Source of the DNA: Bog-473 sp036268485 | Lineage (GTDB): Bacteria > Actinomycetota > Acidimicrobiia > Acidimicrobiales > RAAP-2 | NCBI GenBank assembly: GCA_036268485.1 | Contig: DATAUC010000103.1 | Span: forward strand, 1 to 64,000 | Length of the DNA: 64,000 nucleotides | Direction of reading: 5' to 3' | Shown: piece after piece, positions 46,683 through 55,265 of the stretch | Position numbering within the stretch: position 1 is the stretch's first letter | Layout of the letters: each line of letters begins with the position of its first letter | The notes under the pieces: generated by a model | What the model was told of the DNA's origin: nothing | The model's database searches: none | What the model saw: the letters and a program-made list of their open reading frames with translations, nothing else | Program-made: the position numbers and the translations under genes

Positions 46683-47852
46683 CTAGCCCAGGTGGCGGAT
46701 GAAGCCCGCTGGGATCAGGAGATCATCGGGCGAGAGGTCCTTGATCGACGCGTGTCCGAGCCCGAGCATGGCGGACTCAATGCCGCTGCGCAGGAGGTCG
46801 AGCACGTTCTCGACGCCCGCCTGCCCGTTGGCTGACAGACCCCACAAGTAGGCCCGGCCGATCATGACGGCCTTGGCCCCCAGGGCCACGGCTTTGACGA
46901 CGTCGCTGCCCCGCCGGATGCCGCCATCCAGGAGCACGTCGATCTGGCCGCCGACCGCCTCGGCGATGGGCTGCAGGGCCCGGATGGTGGCCGGCGTGCC
47001 GTCGAGGTTGTTGCCGCCATGGTTGGAGACAGACAGGGCGGTGATGCCAGCGTCGACCGCTTTCTTGGCGTCGTCGACCCGGGTGACGCCCTTGAGCATG
47101 AACTCCCCGCCCCACTGCTGGCGCAACCAGGCCACGTCTTCCCAGCTGGGTGGCGGGGTCTGCATCCAGGCCCCGTAGGCCCCGAAGAAGGTGGGACCGG
47201 TCTGTCCCTTCTCTCCCATGTTGGGTGCCGTCAGGTCGGGCAATTTGCCGGACTTCACGAAGCTGTAGAGCCACTTGGGATGGGCGATGGCTTCGGGGGC
47301 GAAGGTGGCCATCGCCTTCAACGTGACCGATTCGGGGATGGTGGGGCTGCCCCAGTCGCGGCCGTGCGAGAACGACCAGTCCAGCGTGGCGATCAAGCCG
47401 ACGGCGCCGGCCGCCCGGGCCCGCTCCACCCGCTTGAGGATGTCGTCCCGGGTGCCCACCCAGTAGATCTGGAAGAAGGTCTGCGGGTTGGCCGCCACCA
47501 CGTCCTCCACCGGCTTGCTGGCGAAGGAACTCAGCCCCATGGCCGTGCCGCGGGCGGCCGAGGCTCGGGCCACCGCCACCTCGCCGTCGGGATGGACGGC
47601 CTGGACGCCGGTGGGCGAGATCATGACCGGGAAGGAGATGTCCTGGCCCATGACCTTGGTCGAGAGATCACGGCTGGCCGGTGCTCCGGCCACGTGGGGG
47701 GCGAAACCGAGTTCGCTGTAGGCCGCGATGTTGTCCTCGATCGTCAGCCCCCGCTCGGAGCCGGCCACCAGGGCCCCGTAGACGGATTTTGGCAGCCGCT
47801 TCTTGGCCCGGCGCTGCGCTTCAGCGACTGTCTCAAACCATGCGTTGCCCAT
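46683..47852 (-). CDS. mftD: Pre-mycofactocin synthase (FMN alpha-hydroxy-acid dehydrogenase family)
   Basis: A 389-residue FMN enzyme that deaminates the cyclised Val-Tyr intermediate (AHDP) to give redox-active pre-mycofactocin. N-terminal WFETVAEAQRRAKKRLPKSVY is almost a signature of MftD. The FMN motif SNHGGNNLDGTPA with the active-site His and LLDGGIRRGSDVVKA are intact. It lies about 5 kb from mftABC, convergent with adh. A GAGAGGG tract precedes the ATG by 6 nt, and the promoter is about 65 nt upstream. Confidence 0.93.
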   Translation of the reverse strand: MGNAWFETVAEAQRRAKKRLPKSVYGALVAGSERGLTIEDNIAAYSELGFAPHVAGAPASRDLSTKVMGQDISFPVMISPTGVQAVHPDGEVAVARASAARGTAMGLSSFASKPVEDVVAANPQTFFQIYWVGTRDDILKRVERARAAGAVGLIATLDWSFSHGRDWGSPTIPESVTLKAMATFAPEAIAHPKWLYSFVKSGKLPDLTAPNMGEKGQTGPTFFGAYGAWMQTPPPSWEDVAWLRQQWGGEFMLKGVTRVDDAKKAVDAGITALSVSNHGGNNLDGTPATIRALQPIAEAVGGQIDVLLDGGIRRGSDVVKAVALGAKAVMIGRAYLWGLSANGQAGVENVLDLLRSGIESAMLGLGHASIKDLSPDDLLIPAGFIRHLG

Positions 47853-47918
47853 GTCGACCCTCTCGAGAACCCCGGGCCCGGCGCTGGCAGCTCCAGCCGG
47901 GCCTCACTTGACCGGGAG

Positions 47919-47955
47919 ACACTATGCCGATTTTGGGCCCGATCCTCTATAGGGT
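47919..47955. promoter_or_regulatory. Divergent -10 elements for mftD and the LLM gene
   Basis: Minus-strand TAGTGT (47919-47924) gives mftD a leader of about 60 nt. Plus-strand TAGGGT (47950-47955) ends 9 nt before the LLM-gene ATG at 47965. Confidence 0.45.
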
Positions 47956-47964
47956 CGCGTCCTG

Positions 47965-48918
47965 ATGCGTGAGAACAGGCCCTTCGAACCCGCCTCGATC
48001 TCGCTCCGTCTCTATCCCCACAACGAACTGCCGGGCAGCGACGTGATCGCCGAACTGTGTGGCCAGGCGAGTGTCGCGTTGCGAGGGGGCTTTGACGGCA
48101 TCATGACCAGTGAGCATCACGGTGGCTTCGCCGGCTACTTGCCCCATCCCTTGCAAATGGCCACCTTCATACTGGAGGAGAACGCAGCCGGTTGGGCCGC
48201 CGCCAGCCCGCTCCTGTTGCCACTGCGCCCGACGGCCATGGTGGCCGAAGAGGTGGCCTGGCTGGCCGCCCGGCACCCCGGCCGGGTCGGCCTGGGGGTC
48301 GCCGCCGGCGCCCTGCCCTTGGATTTCCATGTCATGGGCGTGTCCCTCTCCTCGGCCGTGCCGATCTTCAAGGCGGAACTGCCGCGCCTGGTGGCCATGT
48401 TGGCCGGGAACGAACTAGACGAGCTGGCCCACGACCCAGCGCTCCAGCGCTGTGCCGACCATCCGGTTCCCGTCGTGAGCGCCGCCGCCTCGACCGGTGC
48501 GGCCAAGCGGGCCGCCCGCAGTGGTGCCGGGATTTTGCTGGAGGGGATGTCGGCCGCCGACCGGCTGGCCAAGATCTGTGCCGCCTACGACGAGGCCGGC
48601 GGCACCGGACCCAAGGTGCTCATCCGCCGGGTCTGGCTGGGCCAGCCCGACTCCGGGCTGGTCGAGCAACAGCGCACCGTCTATGACAGCTACGCCCCTC
48701 AGGCCAGCGCGTTCGGCGACGATCAGACAATTAGTAGTGACGACCCCGACGACCTGGCCCAGGCGCTCCACGCCGTGTTGCGGGATTCGGGGGCCGACTC
48801 GCTCAACCTGCGCGTGCACTTGCCCGGTGTCACGCCCGAGCGGGTCCGCCACCAGATCGCCGTCTTGGCTGACGAGGTCCTGCCGCGGTTGCGGCGCCTG
48901 CTTAGGGGGACGAGCTGA
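47965..48918 (+). CDS. Luciferase-like (LLM) flavin-dependent oxidoreductase
   Basis: A 317-residue protein of the bacterial-luciferase TIM-barrel type. Typical segments are GGFDGIMTSEHHGGFAGYLPHP, LLLPLRPTAMVAEEVAWL and VGLGVAAGALPLDFHVMG. The cofactor may be F420 or FMN. It is divergent from mftD and convergent with an SDR gene (17-nt 3' overlap), so it sits inside the split mycofactocin locus. Confidence 0.78.
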   Translation: MRENRPFEPASISLRLYPHNELPGSDVIAELCGQASVALRGGFDGIMTSEHHGGFAGYLPHPLQMATFILEENAAGWAAASPLLLPLRPTAMVAEEVAWLAARHPGRVGLGVAAGALPLDFHVMGVSLSSAVPIFKAELPRLVAMLAGNELDELAHDPALQRCADHPVPVVSAAASTGAAKRAARSGAGILLEGMSAADRLAKICAAYDEAGGTGPKVLIRRVWLGQPDSGLVEQQRTVYDSYAPQASAFGDDQTISSDDPDDLAQALHAVLRDSGADSLNLRVHLPGVTPERVRHQIAVLADEVLPRLRRLLRGTS

Positions 48919-49693
48919 TCGGGGTCCAGCCGCCGCCACCGAGATGGTTGCCCCCGTCGACATCGAGCATGACCCCGGTGATCTGCCGGGCGTCATCTGA
49001 CAGCAAGAAGGCAGCGGCGGCCGCGATGTCGTCCGCCTCCGTGAGCCGGCCCAGCAGAATATTGGTTCCGGCCGCCGTGCCGCCGTCGTGCTCCCACATG
49101 GCTTTGGTCGTGGTTGTCTTGGTTAATCCCGGGCTCACCGCATTGACCCGCACGCCGCGGGGACCCAGGTCGGCCGCCATGGTCCGCGTCAGTGCGTTGA
49201 GGGCGGCTTTGGCCGCAGCGTAGGCGATCATAGTCGGCGTCGTCTTCTTGGGCGATCCGCTCGAGATGTTCACCACGGCACCACCGTCATCGGCCAGGCC
49301 GACCTTCAGAGCCTCCTGCACGAGTGAGAGGGTCGGCCATGTGTTCAACGCCACGGTGCCCATGAGATCAGCCTTGGCCATGGTTTCGAACGAGCCATGA
49401 AAACGGGTGCCGCCGATGGTGTTGACCAGCAGGTCGAGGCGGCCGAACTGCGCAATGGCCGCTTGCGCCAGCCGTGCCGACGTCTCCTCATCCTCCATGG
49501 ACCCCTCGACGGCGAACACGGCGATGCCCTCCGCAGCCAGCTCCGCTCGCGTGCTCGAGAGCGTGGCCGCGTCGCGGCCGTTGATGACGACCGACGCTCC
49601 ATCCAGGCCGAGACGCCGCGCGCAGGCCCGCCCGATGCTCGGGTTGGCCGACGACCCGGTCACGATGGCCACCCGTTCGTCGAAGCGACTCAT
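48902..49693 (-). CDS. SDR-family oxidoreductase, third gene of the mftF operon
   Basis: A 263-residue classical SDR. The cofactor motif is slightly unusual (VTGSSANPSIGRACARRL), followed by NTIGG in the NAG position, Ser in NISSGSP and YAAAK (catalytic Tyr-x3-Lys). C-terminal GVMLDVDGGNHLGGGG is typical. The ATG lies in an ATGA overlap with the preceding SDR gene. Association with mycofactocin is inferred from the operon. Confidence 0.85.
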   Translation of the reverse strand: MSRFDERVAIVTGSSANPSIGRACARRLGLDGASVVINGRDAATLSSTRAELAAEGIAVFAVEGSMEDEETSARLAQAAIAQFGRLDLLVNTIGGTRFHGSFETMAKADLMGTVALNTWPTLSLVQEALKVGLADDGGAVVNISSGSPKKTTPTMIAYAAAKAALNALTRTMAADLGPRGVRVNAVSPGLTKTTTTKAMWEHDGGTAAGTNILLGRLTEADDIAAAAAFLLSDDARQITGVMLDVDGGNHLGGGGWTPISSSP

Positions 49694-50628
49694 GGATCGA
49701 CGCCACACAGTTGGGCACACGTGGTCCACAGATCGACCGCGTTGAACTGGTTGTAGGAGAGTTCGGAGGACGGCGATGGCGTGGTGCCGATGAAGTACGC
49801 CCCGGTTGTCGTGGCATAGGCGGGATCGGTGACCAGCTGGGCCAGGTTGGCGCCCGATGAAGCTGTCGTCATGGCGTCCTTCAGGAACCGGCTGGCGATG
49901 GGCAGGATGTGATTCCAGGCGAAGCGGCCGATGAGTCCGTAATTACGGCCCAGGCCCGATCCGGCCATGAGGCCGGGATCCATCGCCATGGCCACCAGTC
50001 CAGGTCCGGGCGCCGCGTCGAGCGGGTATCGCTTGGCGAACTCGTAGGCCAGGTAGACATCGCAAAGTTTGGAGGTGGTGTAGCGCCGGCGGCCCAACCC
50101 GCCACCACTGCCCTCGAGCCCTCCCCCCACGGCTAGCTCGGCCGCGCTGATGTACTGCGGATATGGCATCCCCGTGCGCAGGGCGGGATCGTGGGTGCCG
50201 CTGGAGACAAAGACCACCCGGGCCCCCTTCCCCATGCTGGGCACCAGGAGCCGGGTCAGCAGGTAGTGCCCCAGTACGTTGACGGCGAAGGTCTCCTCGT
50301 AGCCGTCCGCCGTGAGACGGGTGTCGTCCACGATCTGCACGCCGGCGTTGCAGACCAGCGCGTGGACGGGCGGAACGTCGAGCGCGGCCAAGGCAGCAGG
50401 GAAGGCGCGCACGCTGTCGAGGGACGAGAGGTCGAGTGGTGCAGCCACGATGCGGGCGTTGGCCGCTTCCATGCCCTCTATGGCCACCGCGGCACGTGCG
50501 AGATCTCGGGCTGCCACGACCAGGTGGGTCCAGGAGTCGCTACGGGCCAGCGCTCGCACCGTCTCCAGTCCGAGTCCGGCGTTGCCTCCGGTGACGATGG
50601 CCGTCCGCTCTGTGCTCGGTGCGTTCAT
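49690..50628 (-). CDS. SDR-family oxidoreductase (protochlorophyllide-reductase-like)
   Basis: A 312-residue SDR of the longer type, similar to light-independent members of the protochlorophyllide-reductase/retinol-dehydrogenase group. Motifs: VTGGNAGLGLETVRAL, NAGVQ, SSGTHDP and YTTSK. The 20-30 residue insert (LAVGGGLEGSGGGLGRRR) before the active-site Tyr is Gly-rich. It overlaps mftF by 4 nt upstream and the next SDR by 4 nt downstream. The substrate is not known. Confidence 0.83.
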   Translation of the reverse strand: MNAPSTERTAIVTGGNAGLGLETVRALARSDSWTHLVVAARDLARAAVAIEGMEAANARIVAAPLDLSSLDSVRAFPAALAALDVPPVHALVCNAGVQIVDDTRLTADGYEETFAVNVLGHYLLTRLLVPSMGKGARVVFVSSGTHDPALRTGMPYPQYISAAELAVGGGLEGSGGGLGRRRYTTSKLCDVYLAYEFAKRYPLDAAPGPGLVAMAMDPGLMAGSGLGRNYGLIGRFAWNHILPIASRFLKDAMTTASSGANLAQLVTDPAYATTTGAYFIGTTPSPSSELSYNQFNAVDLWTTCAQLCGVDP

Positions 50629-52133
50629 GCGGGCCCATCCTCGCGCTGCTGTCCCAATGTCCGGACCGACCAGGTTCGGGAGCGCAGCGCGATGCGGGGG
50701 ATGAGGGGTCGGAGGGTACGTGCCCGCAGGCAGCCGACCCAGACACCGGTGCCGTACGCCACATCATCGGCCACATGCAGGGCGCTGTAGTCGACCGGGT
50801 TGAGTCCGCCGCCACTATCGAACCAGTCCCGCACGGCGGGCACCAGCAGGGCGGCGGCGGCGGCCCGGCGGGTGCGGCCAAAGAGCAGCCCGACGCACAG
50901 GGCGGGTGACCAGGCTCTGGTGAGGCCGGCCAGGGCGGGCAGCGTGGAGCGGACGGTCCCGCCGCAGGCGATGGTGGCGGCCGCTTTGAGGGGCTCGTGC
51001 ACCACGCCGGTCAGCCGGCGGGCCAACACCGCCACCGATGCGGCCAGGACCCCACCGGCCAGGACGGGCCGCCGCACGAGCAACAGGGCCCAGACGCCGG
51101 CCGTCCATGCCGACGTCTGGACTGGCGGGAGTGCTCCCGGATGGCGGAGGGCCAGCGGGCCGGCTGTGGTTCCGTAGAAGAAGCGTCGGCTCAACCAGCT
51201 CGGGACGCTGCCCGGGCTGTCGTGGTGTACGAGGCTGTCGGGCACGTAGCGGACGTCCCAGCCGGCCTGGCCCAGACGCCAGACCAGGTCGACGTCCTCG
51301 CCACCCCGCAGTGCCGGGTCAAAGAAAGCCTCGTTGGTGACCTGGCGGCGCACGACCAGGGCCGCGCTGGGCACATAGGACACCTTGCTGTGCTGGCGCA
51401 CCGGACCGGCCTGGTCTCCCATATCGAGGGGCGAGCGCACAGCGTCGTAGCCCGACAGCGTGGTGGCGGGTTCCGCTGGGACCGGCACGATGCGTGGGGC
51501 CACGGCGGCCACCAACGGATCGTTGAAGTGGCCGAGCAGCGGAGCCAACCACTCCTCTGTTGGTAGACAGTCCGAATCGATGAAGGCGACCAGCGCGGAG
51601 GTGGCCAACTGCAATCCGGCATTGCGTGCCCCGGCTGGTCCGACATTGCCGGTCAGGCCAATGAAGGAGGCGCCGACCCTGCGGGCGATGTTCTCGGTCG
51701 TACTTGGGTCAGACGAGGCGTCGTCGACCACGATGCAGGTCAGTCCCTGCAGCGCCAGAAGCAATCGCCTCAACTGCTCGGGCCGGTCCCGCACCGGTAT
51801 GACGACGGTGACGTCATCGCGACCGAACGCTGCCTCGGGCGGGGTGGGTACGAACATGCCGGCTGCTACCAGACGTCGAGCCAGTCGTTGCTCGGCCGGC
51901 CGGTCGCGGACCGGTGTGCCCGAGCGCCACTGGGCCACCAGGGCAGCGGCTCGGTCGGAGAAGCGCAGGAGGCGTAGCGGGCTGCCTCCCAGGAGCACGG
52001 TCCCGCCATCGAAGGCGGTGGTGGCCCGATCAGGGGTGAGGTCGAAGCCGGCCGGCAGGGGGGTTGATGGTCCAGCGGGAGCGGTCCCGATGGGGGCGGG
52101 CTGACCCGCGTCGTCCCTGCTGGGAGAGTTCAC
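50625..52133 (-). CDS. mftF: Mycofactocin glycosyltransferase
   Basis: A 502-residue family 2 glycosyltransferase that adds beta-1,4-linked glucose units to (pre)mycofactocin. After LPAGFDLTPD and LLGGSPLRLLRFS, which mark MftF, come the GT2 motifs DVTVVIPVRDRPE, VVDDASSD and FIDSDCLP (DxD), then SYVPSAALVVRR and GGEDVDLVWRL. C-terminal transmembrane helices follow. GTG 52133 gives a normal family N-terminus and leaves 69 bp for the divergent mftA promoter; ATG 52190 is the alternative. First gene of mftF-SDR-SDR. Confidence 0.9.
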   Translation of the reverse strand: MNSPSRDDAGQPAPIGTAPAGPSTPLPAGFDLTPDRATTAFDGGTVLLGGSPLRLLRFSDRAAALVAQWRSGTPVRDRPAEQRLARRLVAAGMFVPTPPEAAFGRDDVTVVIPVRDRPEQLRRLLLALQGLTCIVVDDASSDPSTTENIARRVGASFIGLTGNVGPAGARNAGLQLATSALVAFIDSDCLPTEEWLAPLLGHFNDPLVAAVAPRIVPVPAEPATTLSGYDAVRSPLDMGDQAGPVRQHSKVSYVPSAALVVRRQVTNEAFFDPALRGGEDVDLVWRLGQAGWDVRYVPDSLVHHDSPGSVPSWLSRRFFYGTTAGPLALRHPGALPPVQTSAWTAGVWALLLVRRPVLAGGVLAASVAVLARRLTGVVHEPLKAAATIACGGTVRSTLPALAGLTRAWSPALCVGLLFGRTRRAAAAALLVPAVRDWFDSGGGLNPVDYSALHVADDVAYGTGVWVGCLRARTLRPLIPRIALRSRTWSVRTLGQQREDGPA

Positions 52134-52152
52134 CAGGCAATCTTGGCAGGAA

Positions 52153-52168
52153 GGGGCTGCCTCGCCCC
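52153..52168. repeat. Inverted repeat between mftF and mftA
   Basis: Arms GGGGC / GCCCC with a 6-nt spacer in the divergent mftF-mftA region. It may be an operator. The MftR-type TetR regulator usual at mycofactocin loci is not found next to it. Confidence 0.35.
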
Positions 52169-52174
52169 GAGCGA

Positions 52175-52180
52175 TAGGCT
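52175..52180 (+). promoter_or_regulatory. -10 element of mftA
   Basis: TAGGCT lies 22 nt before the mftA ATG, followed by a strong GGAGGAGG ribosome-binding site (52193-52200). The leader should therefore be short, about 15 nt. Confidence 0.45.
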
Positions 52181-52202
52181 GGCCCTTCATTTGGAGGAGG
52201 CC

Positions 52203-52316
52203 ATGGTGCTGTCGCAAGACCAAGAAGTGCTGGACGCCGAAGCAGTGACCGAGGATGACGTCGACGAGCTGCTCGTGGAAGAGGTTTCCATCGACGGGAT
52301 GTGCGGCGTCTATTGA
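52203..52316 (+). CDS. mftA: Mycofactocin precursor peptide
   Basis: A 37-residue ribosomally made precursor. The acidic leader (several Asp/Glu, including TEDDVDELLVEE) ends in the core IDGMCGVY; MftC acts on the terminal Val-Tyr, MftE cuts before it. The C-terminus and gene context are diagnostic. A GGAGGAGG ribosome-binding site precedes the ATG, suiting a product needed in more copies than its enzymes. The coding sequence is too short for usual length cut-offs. Its 3' end runs into the region where mftB starts. Confidence 0.95.
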   Translation: MVLSQDQEVLDAEAVTEDDVDELLVEEVSIDGMCGVY

Positions 52317-52336
52317 GCGTCACCGAGGAGCGGGCG

Positions 52337-52612
52337 GTGACCGCTCCTCCTGCGTTCGATCCCTCGAGACACTGGCGTCTTCATCCGCAGGTGGCCCTGC
52401 GCGATGAGTCGTTTGGCGCGCTGGCGTACCACTACGGCACACGTCGCCTGCTCTTCCTCAAGTCACCCCAGCTGGTCGCACTGGTCTCCTCGCTGGAGGA
52501 ATTCGATAGCGCTAGGGCAGCGATCGACGCTCTGGTGAGCGAAACAGAACGACCCACATACACACGAGCACTGGCTCGATTGGCGGCCTCGGAGGTCATT
52601 GATGTCGATTGA
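52337..52612 (+). CDS. mftB: Mycofactocin peptide chaperone
   Basis: A 91-residue RiPP recognition protein (PqqD-like fold) that presents MftA to MftC. The pattern HWRLHPQVALRDESFGALAYHYGTRRLLFLKS is characteristic. The start is uncertain: GTG 52337 has a GAGGAG ribosome site 6 nt upstream and gives a usual length; the in-frame TTG 52313 would overlap the mftA stop (TTGA), and GTG 52301 would overlap mftA coding. It overlaps mftC by 11 nt. Confidence 0.88.
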   Translation: MTAPPAFDPSRHWRLHPQVALRDESFGALAYHYGTRRLLFLKSPQLVALVSSLEEFDSARAAIDALVSETERPTYTRALARLAASEVIDVD

Positions 52613-53774
52613 TGCAGCCCCGCAAGCCATGCCGTTGCGCGAGCGGTTCACCCAGGGCCTCGACGCTCCCATCTGCCTGACCTGGGAGTTGACCTACGCC
52701 TGCAACCTGGCCTGCGTGCATTGCCTGAGTTCGTCGGGACGCCGTGACCCACGTGAGCTCTCTCCCGTCGAGGCACGCGGCATCGTCGACGAGCTGGCCG
52801 ACATGAAGGTGTTCTACGTGAACATCGGCGGCGGCGAGCCCATGCTGCGACCCGATTTCTTCGATCTGTTGGGTTACGCCGTGGAGAAGAAGGTGGGCGT
52901 GAAGTTCTCCACCAACGGCACGCGTCTCACGGCGGAGCGGGCCCGCCGCCTGGCCGCCATGGACTACGTCGATGTGCAGATCAGCATTGACGGCGCATTG
53001 GCCTCGACCAACGACGCCGTGCGCGGCACCGGATCGTTTGCCGCCGCCCGGACGGCCATGGACAACCTGGCCGCTGCCGACTTCGGTCAGTTCAAGATCA
53101 GCGTGGTGGTGACCCGGGAGAATGTGACCCAACTGGACGCCTTTGCCGACATTGCCGCCGGCTACGGCGCTCAGCTGCGCCTGACCCGGTTCCGGCCTTC
53201 TGGTCGCGGGGTCGACTCGTGGGAGGCGCTGCACCCGACTGCCGATCAGCAACGGATGCTCTACCACTGGCTGCTCGATCGGCCCGATGTGCTGACGGGT
53301 GACTCCTTCTTCCATCTCTCCGCCCTGGGTGAGCCGCTCGATGGTCTCAATCTCTGTGGCGCCGGACGCGTGGTGTGCCTGATCGACCCTATCGGAGACG
53401 TCTACGCCTGCCCCTTCGTCATCGACAAGGAATTCCTGGCCGGCAACGTGCGCGACAGCGGCGGTTTCGCCCATGTCTGGCGCCAGTCGGATCTCTTTCA
53501 GTCGCTGCGGGAGCCGCAGAGTGCCGGCGCCTGCACGTCGTGCGGTTCGTACGACGCCTGCCAGGGCGGCTGCATGGCGGCGAAATTCTTCACTGGCCTT
53601 CCCCTGGACGGTCCGGACCCCGAGTGCGTCTTTGGTCACGGGGAGGAAGCGTTGGCGGCCCGGCCCGCGCTGTCGTTACCGCAGTCGACACTGGGTCATT
53701 CCAAGGTGGACAGCCACGGCGTTCCCCTTCCGGTGCCGACGCCCGTTCGGTTCCGGTCGTCAGCCCGCGTGTAG
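52602..53774 (+). CDS. mftC: Mycofactocin radical SAM maturase
   Basis: A 390-residue radical SAM/SPASM enzyme that decarboxylates the C-terminal Tyr of MftA and joins it to Val. The SAM-cluster motif is C34-x3-C38-x2-C41. SPASM cysteines lie in LCGAGRVVCLID, VYACPF, CTSCGSYDACQGGC and PECVFG. The ATG has a GGAGG six nt upstream and overlaps mftB. The C-terminal 40 residues are Pro/Ser-rich. Confidence 0.95.
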   Translation: MSIDAAPQAMPLRERFTQGLDAPICLTWELTYACNLACVHCLSSSGRRDPRELSPVEARGIVDELADMKVFYVNIGGGEPMLRPDFFDLLGYAVEKKVGVKFSTNGTRLTAERARRLAAMDYVDVQISIDGALASTNDAVRGTGSFAAARTAMDNLAAADFGQFKISVVVTRENVTQLDAFADIAAGYGAQLRLTRFRPSGRGVDSWEALHPTADQQRMLYHWLLDRPDVLTGDSFFHLSALGEPLDGLNLCGAGRVVCLIDPIGDVYACPFVIDKEFLAGNVRDSGGFAHVWRQSDLFQSLREPQSAGACTSCGSYDACQGGCMAAKFFTGLPLDGPDPECVFGHGEEALAARPALSLPQSTLGHSKVDSHGVPLPVPTPVRFRSSARV

Positions 53775-53792
53775 CGGGCCGCTCCCCTGACG

Positions 53793-54476
53793 GTGCAGCT
53801 GGGCGACGCCACCTGGCGTGAGGTCGAGGCCATGCAGGGGCTGAACCTGCTGGTCGTCCCCATCGGTTCGGTGGAACAGCACGGCCCTCACCTCCCGCTC
53901 GACACCGACACCACCATCGCCGTCGCGCTGGCCAACCGGCTTGCCCTCGTTCGCAACGACCTGGTGGTCGCTCCCGCCGTGTCCTACGGAGCCAGCGGGG
54001 AGCACGCCGCCTTTCCCGGCACCCTGCTCCTCAATCATGAGGTGTTGGCCAACCTCCTTATTGAGCTGGTGCGTTCCGCCCGGGCCGCCTTCCGCGGCGT
54101 GATCATCGTGTCGGGCCACGGGGGAAACCTCGAGGCGCTGACCGAGGTATCGCACCGCGGTGACGCCGAAGGGGACGAGGTGTTGGTCTGGTCGGCCGCC
54201 GTGGCGGGAGGGGATGCCCATGCCGGGCGGACGGAGACCTCCCTCATGTTGGCTTTGGCACCGGACCGGGTGCGGCTGCATCTGGCCGAGCCCGGCTGCA
54301 CCGACGATCTGTCGACCATCCTGCCCAAGTTGCGCGTCGAAGGAGTGAGGCCGGTAGCGTCCAACGGCGTGCTGGGAGACCCCACAGGTGCCGATGCTCA
54401 GGAAGGCCGGGAACTCCTGGAGATGATGACGACTGACCTGGCCACCGCCGTGGCGCAACGCTGGTCGGCACCGTGA
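53793..54476 (+). CDS. mftE: Mycofactocin precursor peptidase (creatininase family)
   Basis: A 227-residue metal-dependent peptidase that releases the modified Val-Tyr dipeptide (AHDP). The creatininase-type metal ligands appear in VGSVEQHGPHLPLDTD-like sequence (here IGSVEQHGPHLPLDTDT), SGHGGNLEAL and GDAHAGRTETS. GTG start 18 nt after mftC. It overlaps the following SDR gene by 4 nt (GTGA). Confidence 0.92.
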   Translation: MQLGDATWREVEAMQGLNLLVVPIGSVEQHGPHLPLDTDTTIAVALANRLALVRNDLVVAPAVSYGASGEHAAFPGTLLLNHEVLANLLIELVRSARAAFRGVIIVSGHGGNLEALTEVSHRGDAEGDEVLVWSAAVAGGDAHAGRTETSLMLALAPDRVRLHLAEPGCTDDLSTILPKLRVEGVRPVASNGVLGDPTGADAQEGRELLEMMTTDLATAVAQRWSAP

Positions 54477-55255
54477 GCCCCGTTGCCGTCGTGACGGGCG
54501 CGGCTCGTGGCATTGGCGCGGCGACGGTCGACCATCTGGTGGCCGATGGCTGGCAGGTGGTGGCCGTGGACTGCTGTCACGATGACCCGAGCCTCGACTA
54601 CCCGTTGGGCACGCAGGACGAGCTGGACGCTGTCGGCACCCGTCATGGCACCAGCGTTCTCACCATGGTGGGCGACGTGCGCAGCCAGTCCGACATGCAG
54701 GCGGCGGTGGATGGCGCCGTGGGCCAGTTCGGCGGGCTCAATGCGGCGGTGGCGGTGGCGGGCGTCATGCACGGTGGCGCTCCTCTCTGGGAGACCGAGG
54801 ATGCCCATTGGGACGTGCAGTTCGACATCAACGTCAACGGTGTACGCCGCTTGGCCAGCGCCGCGGTGCCAATCCTTCTCGACGCCCCGGTGCCCCGACA
54901 AGGCCGGGTGGTGGCGGTGGCGTCCGCCGCCGGCCTACTCGGTTTGCGGAAACTCAGCGGCTACAGCGCATCGAAGCACGCCGTGATCGGCCTCGTGAAA
55001 TCGCTGGCGGCCGACCTGGCCGGGACAGGCATCACCGCGAACGCCATCTGCCCGGGCTCGACGCGCGGACCCATCCTCACGGCCTCTGCCGCCGTCTACG
55101 GGCTCTCCTCGGCCGAGGAGTTCGCTTCCCAGCAACTGGTGGAGCGCCTGCTCGAACCGCCCGAGCCGGCCGCCCTCATCGCCTGGCTCTGCAGCCCCCA
55201 GGCCAGCGGCGTGACCGGCGCTGCGCTCCCCGTCGACGGTGGCCTGACCACCTAG
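54473..55255 (+). CDS. Mycofactocin-coupled SDR oxidoreductase
   Basis: A 260-residue SDR: GAARGIGAATVDHL, VAGVM, VASAAGLLGL and YSASK. After the second beta strand there is an insertion (VDCCHDDPSLDYPLGTQDELDAV) of the type found in mycofactocin-dependent SDRs, where it covers the bound nicotinamide so that NAD(H) cannot leave; an external acceptor such as mycofactocin is then needed. Overlap with mftE (4 nt) supports the link. Confidence 0.88.
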   Translation: MSPVAVVTGAARGIGAATVDHLVADGWQVVAVDCCHDDPSLDYPLGTQDELDAVGTRHGTSVLTMVGDVRSQSDMQAAVDGAVGQFGGLNAAVAVAGVMHGGAPLWETEDAHWDVQFDINVNGVRRLASAAVPILLDAPVPRQGRVVAVASAAGLLGLRKLSGYSASKHAVIGLVKSLAADLAGTGITANAICPGSTRGPILTASAAVYGLSSAEEFASQQLVERLLEPPEPAALIAWLCSPQASGVTGAALPVDGGLTT

Positions 55256-55265
55256 AAAGGCTGCC

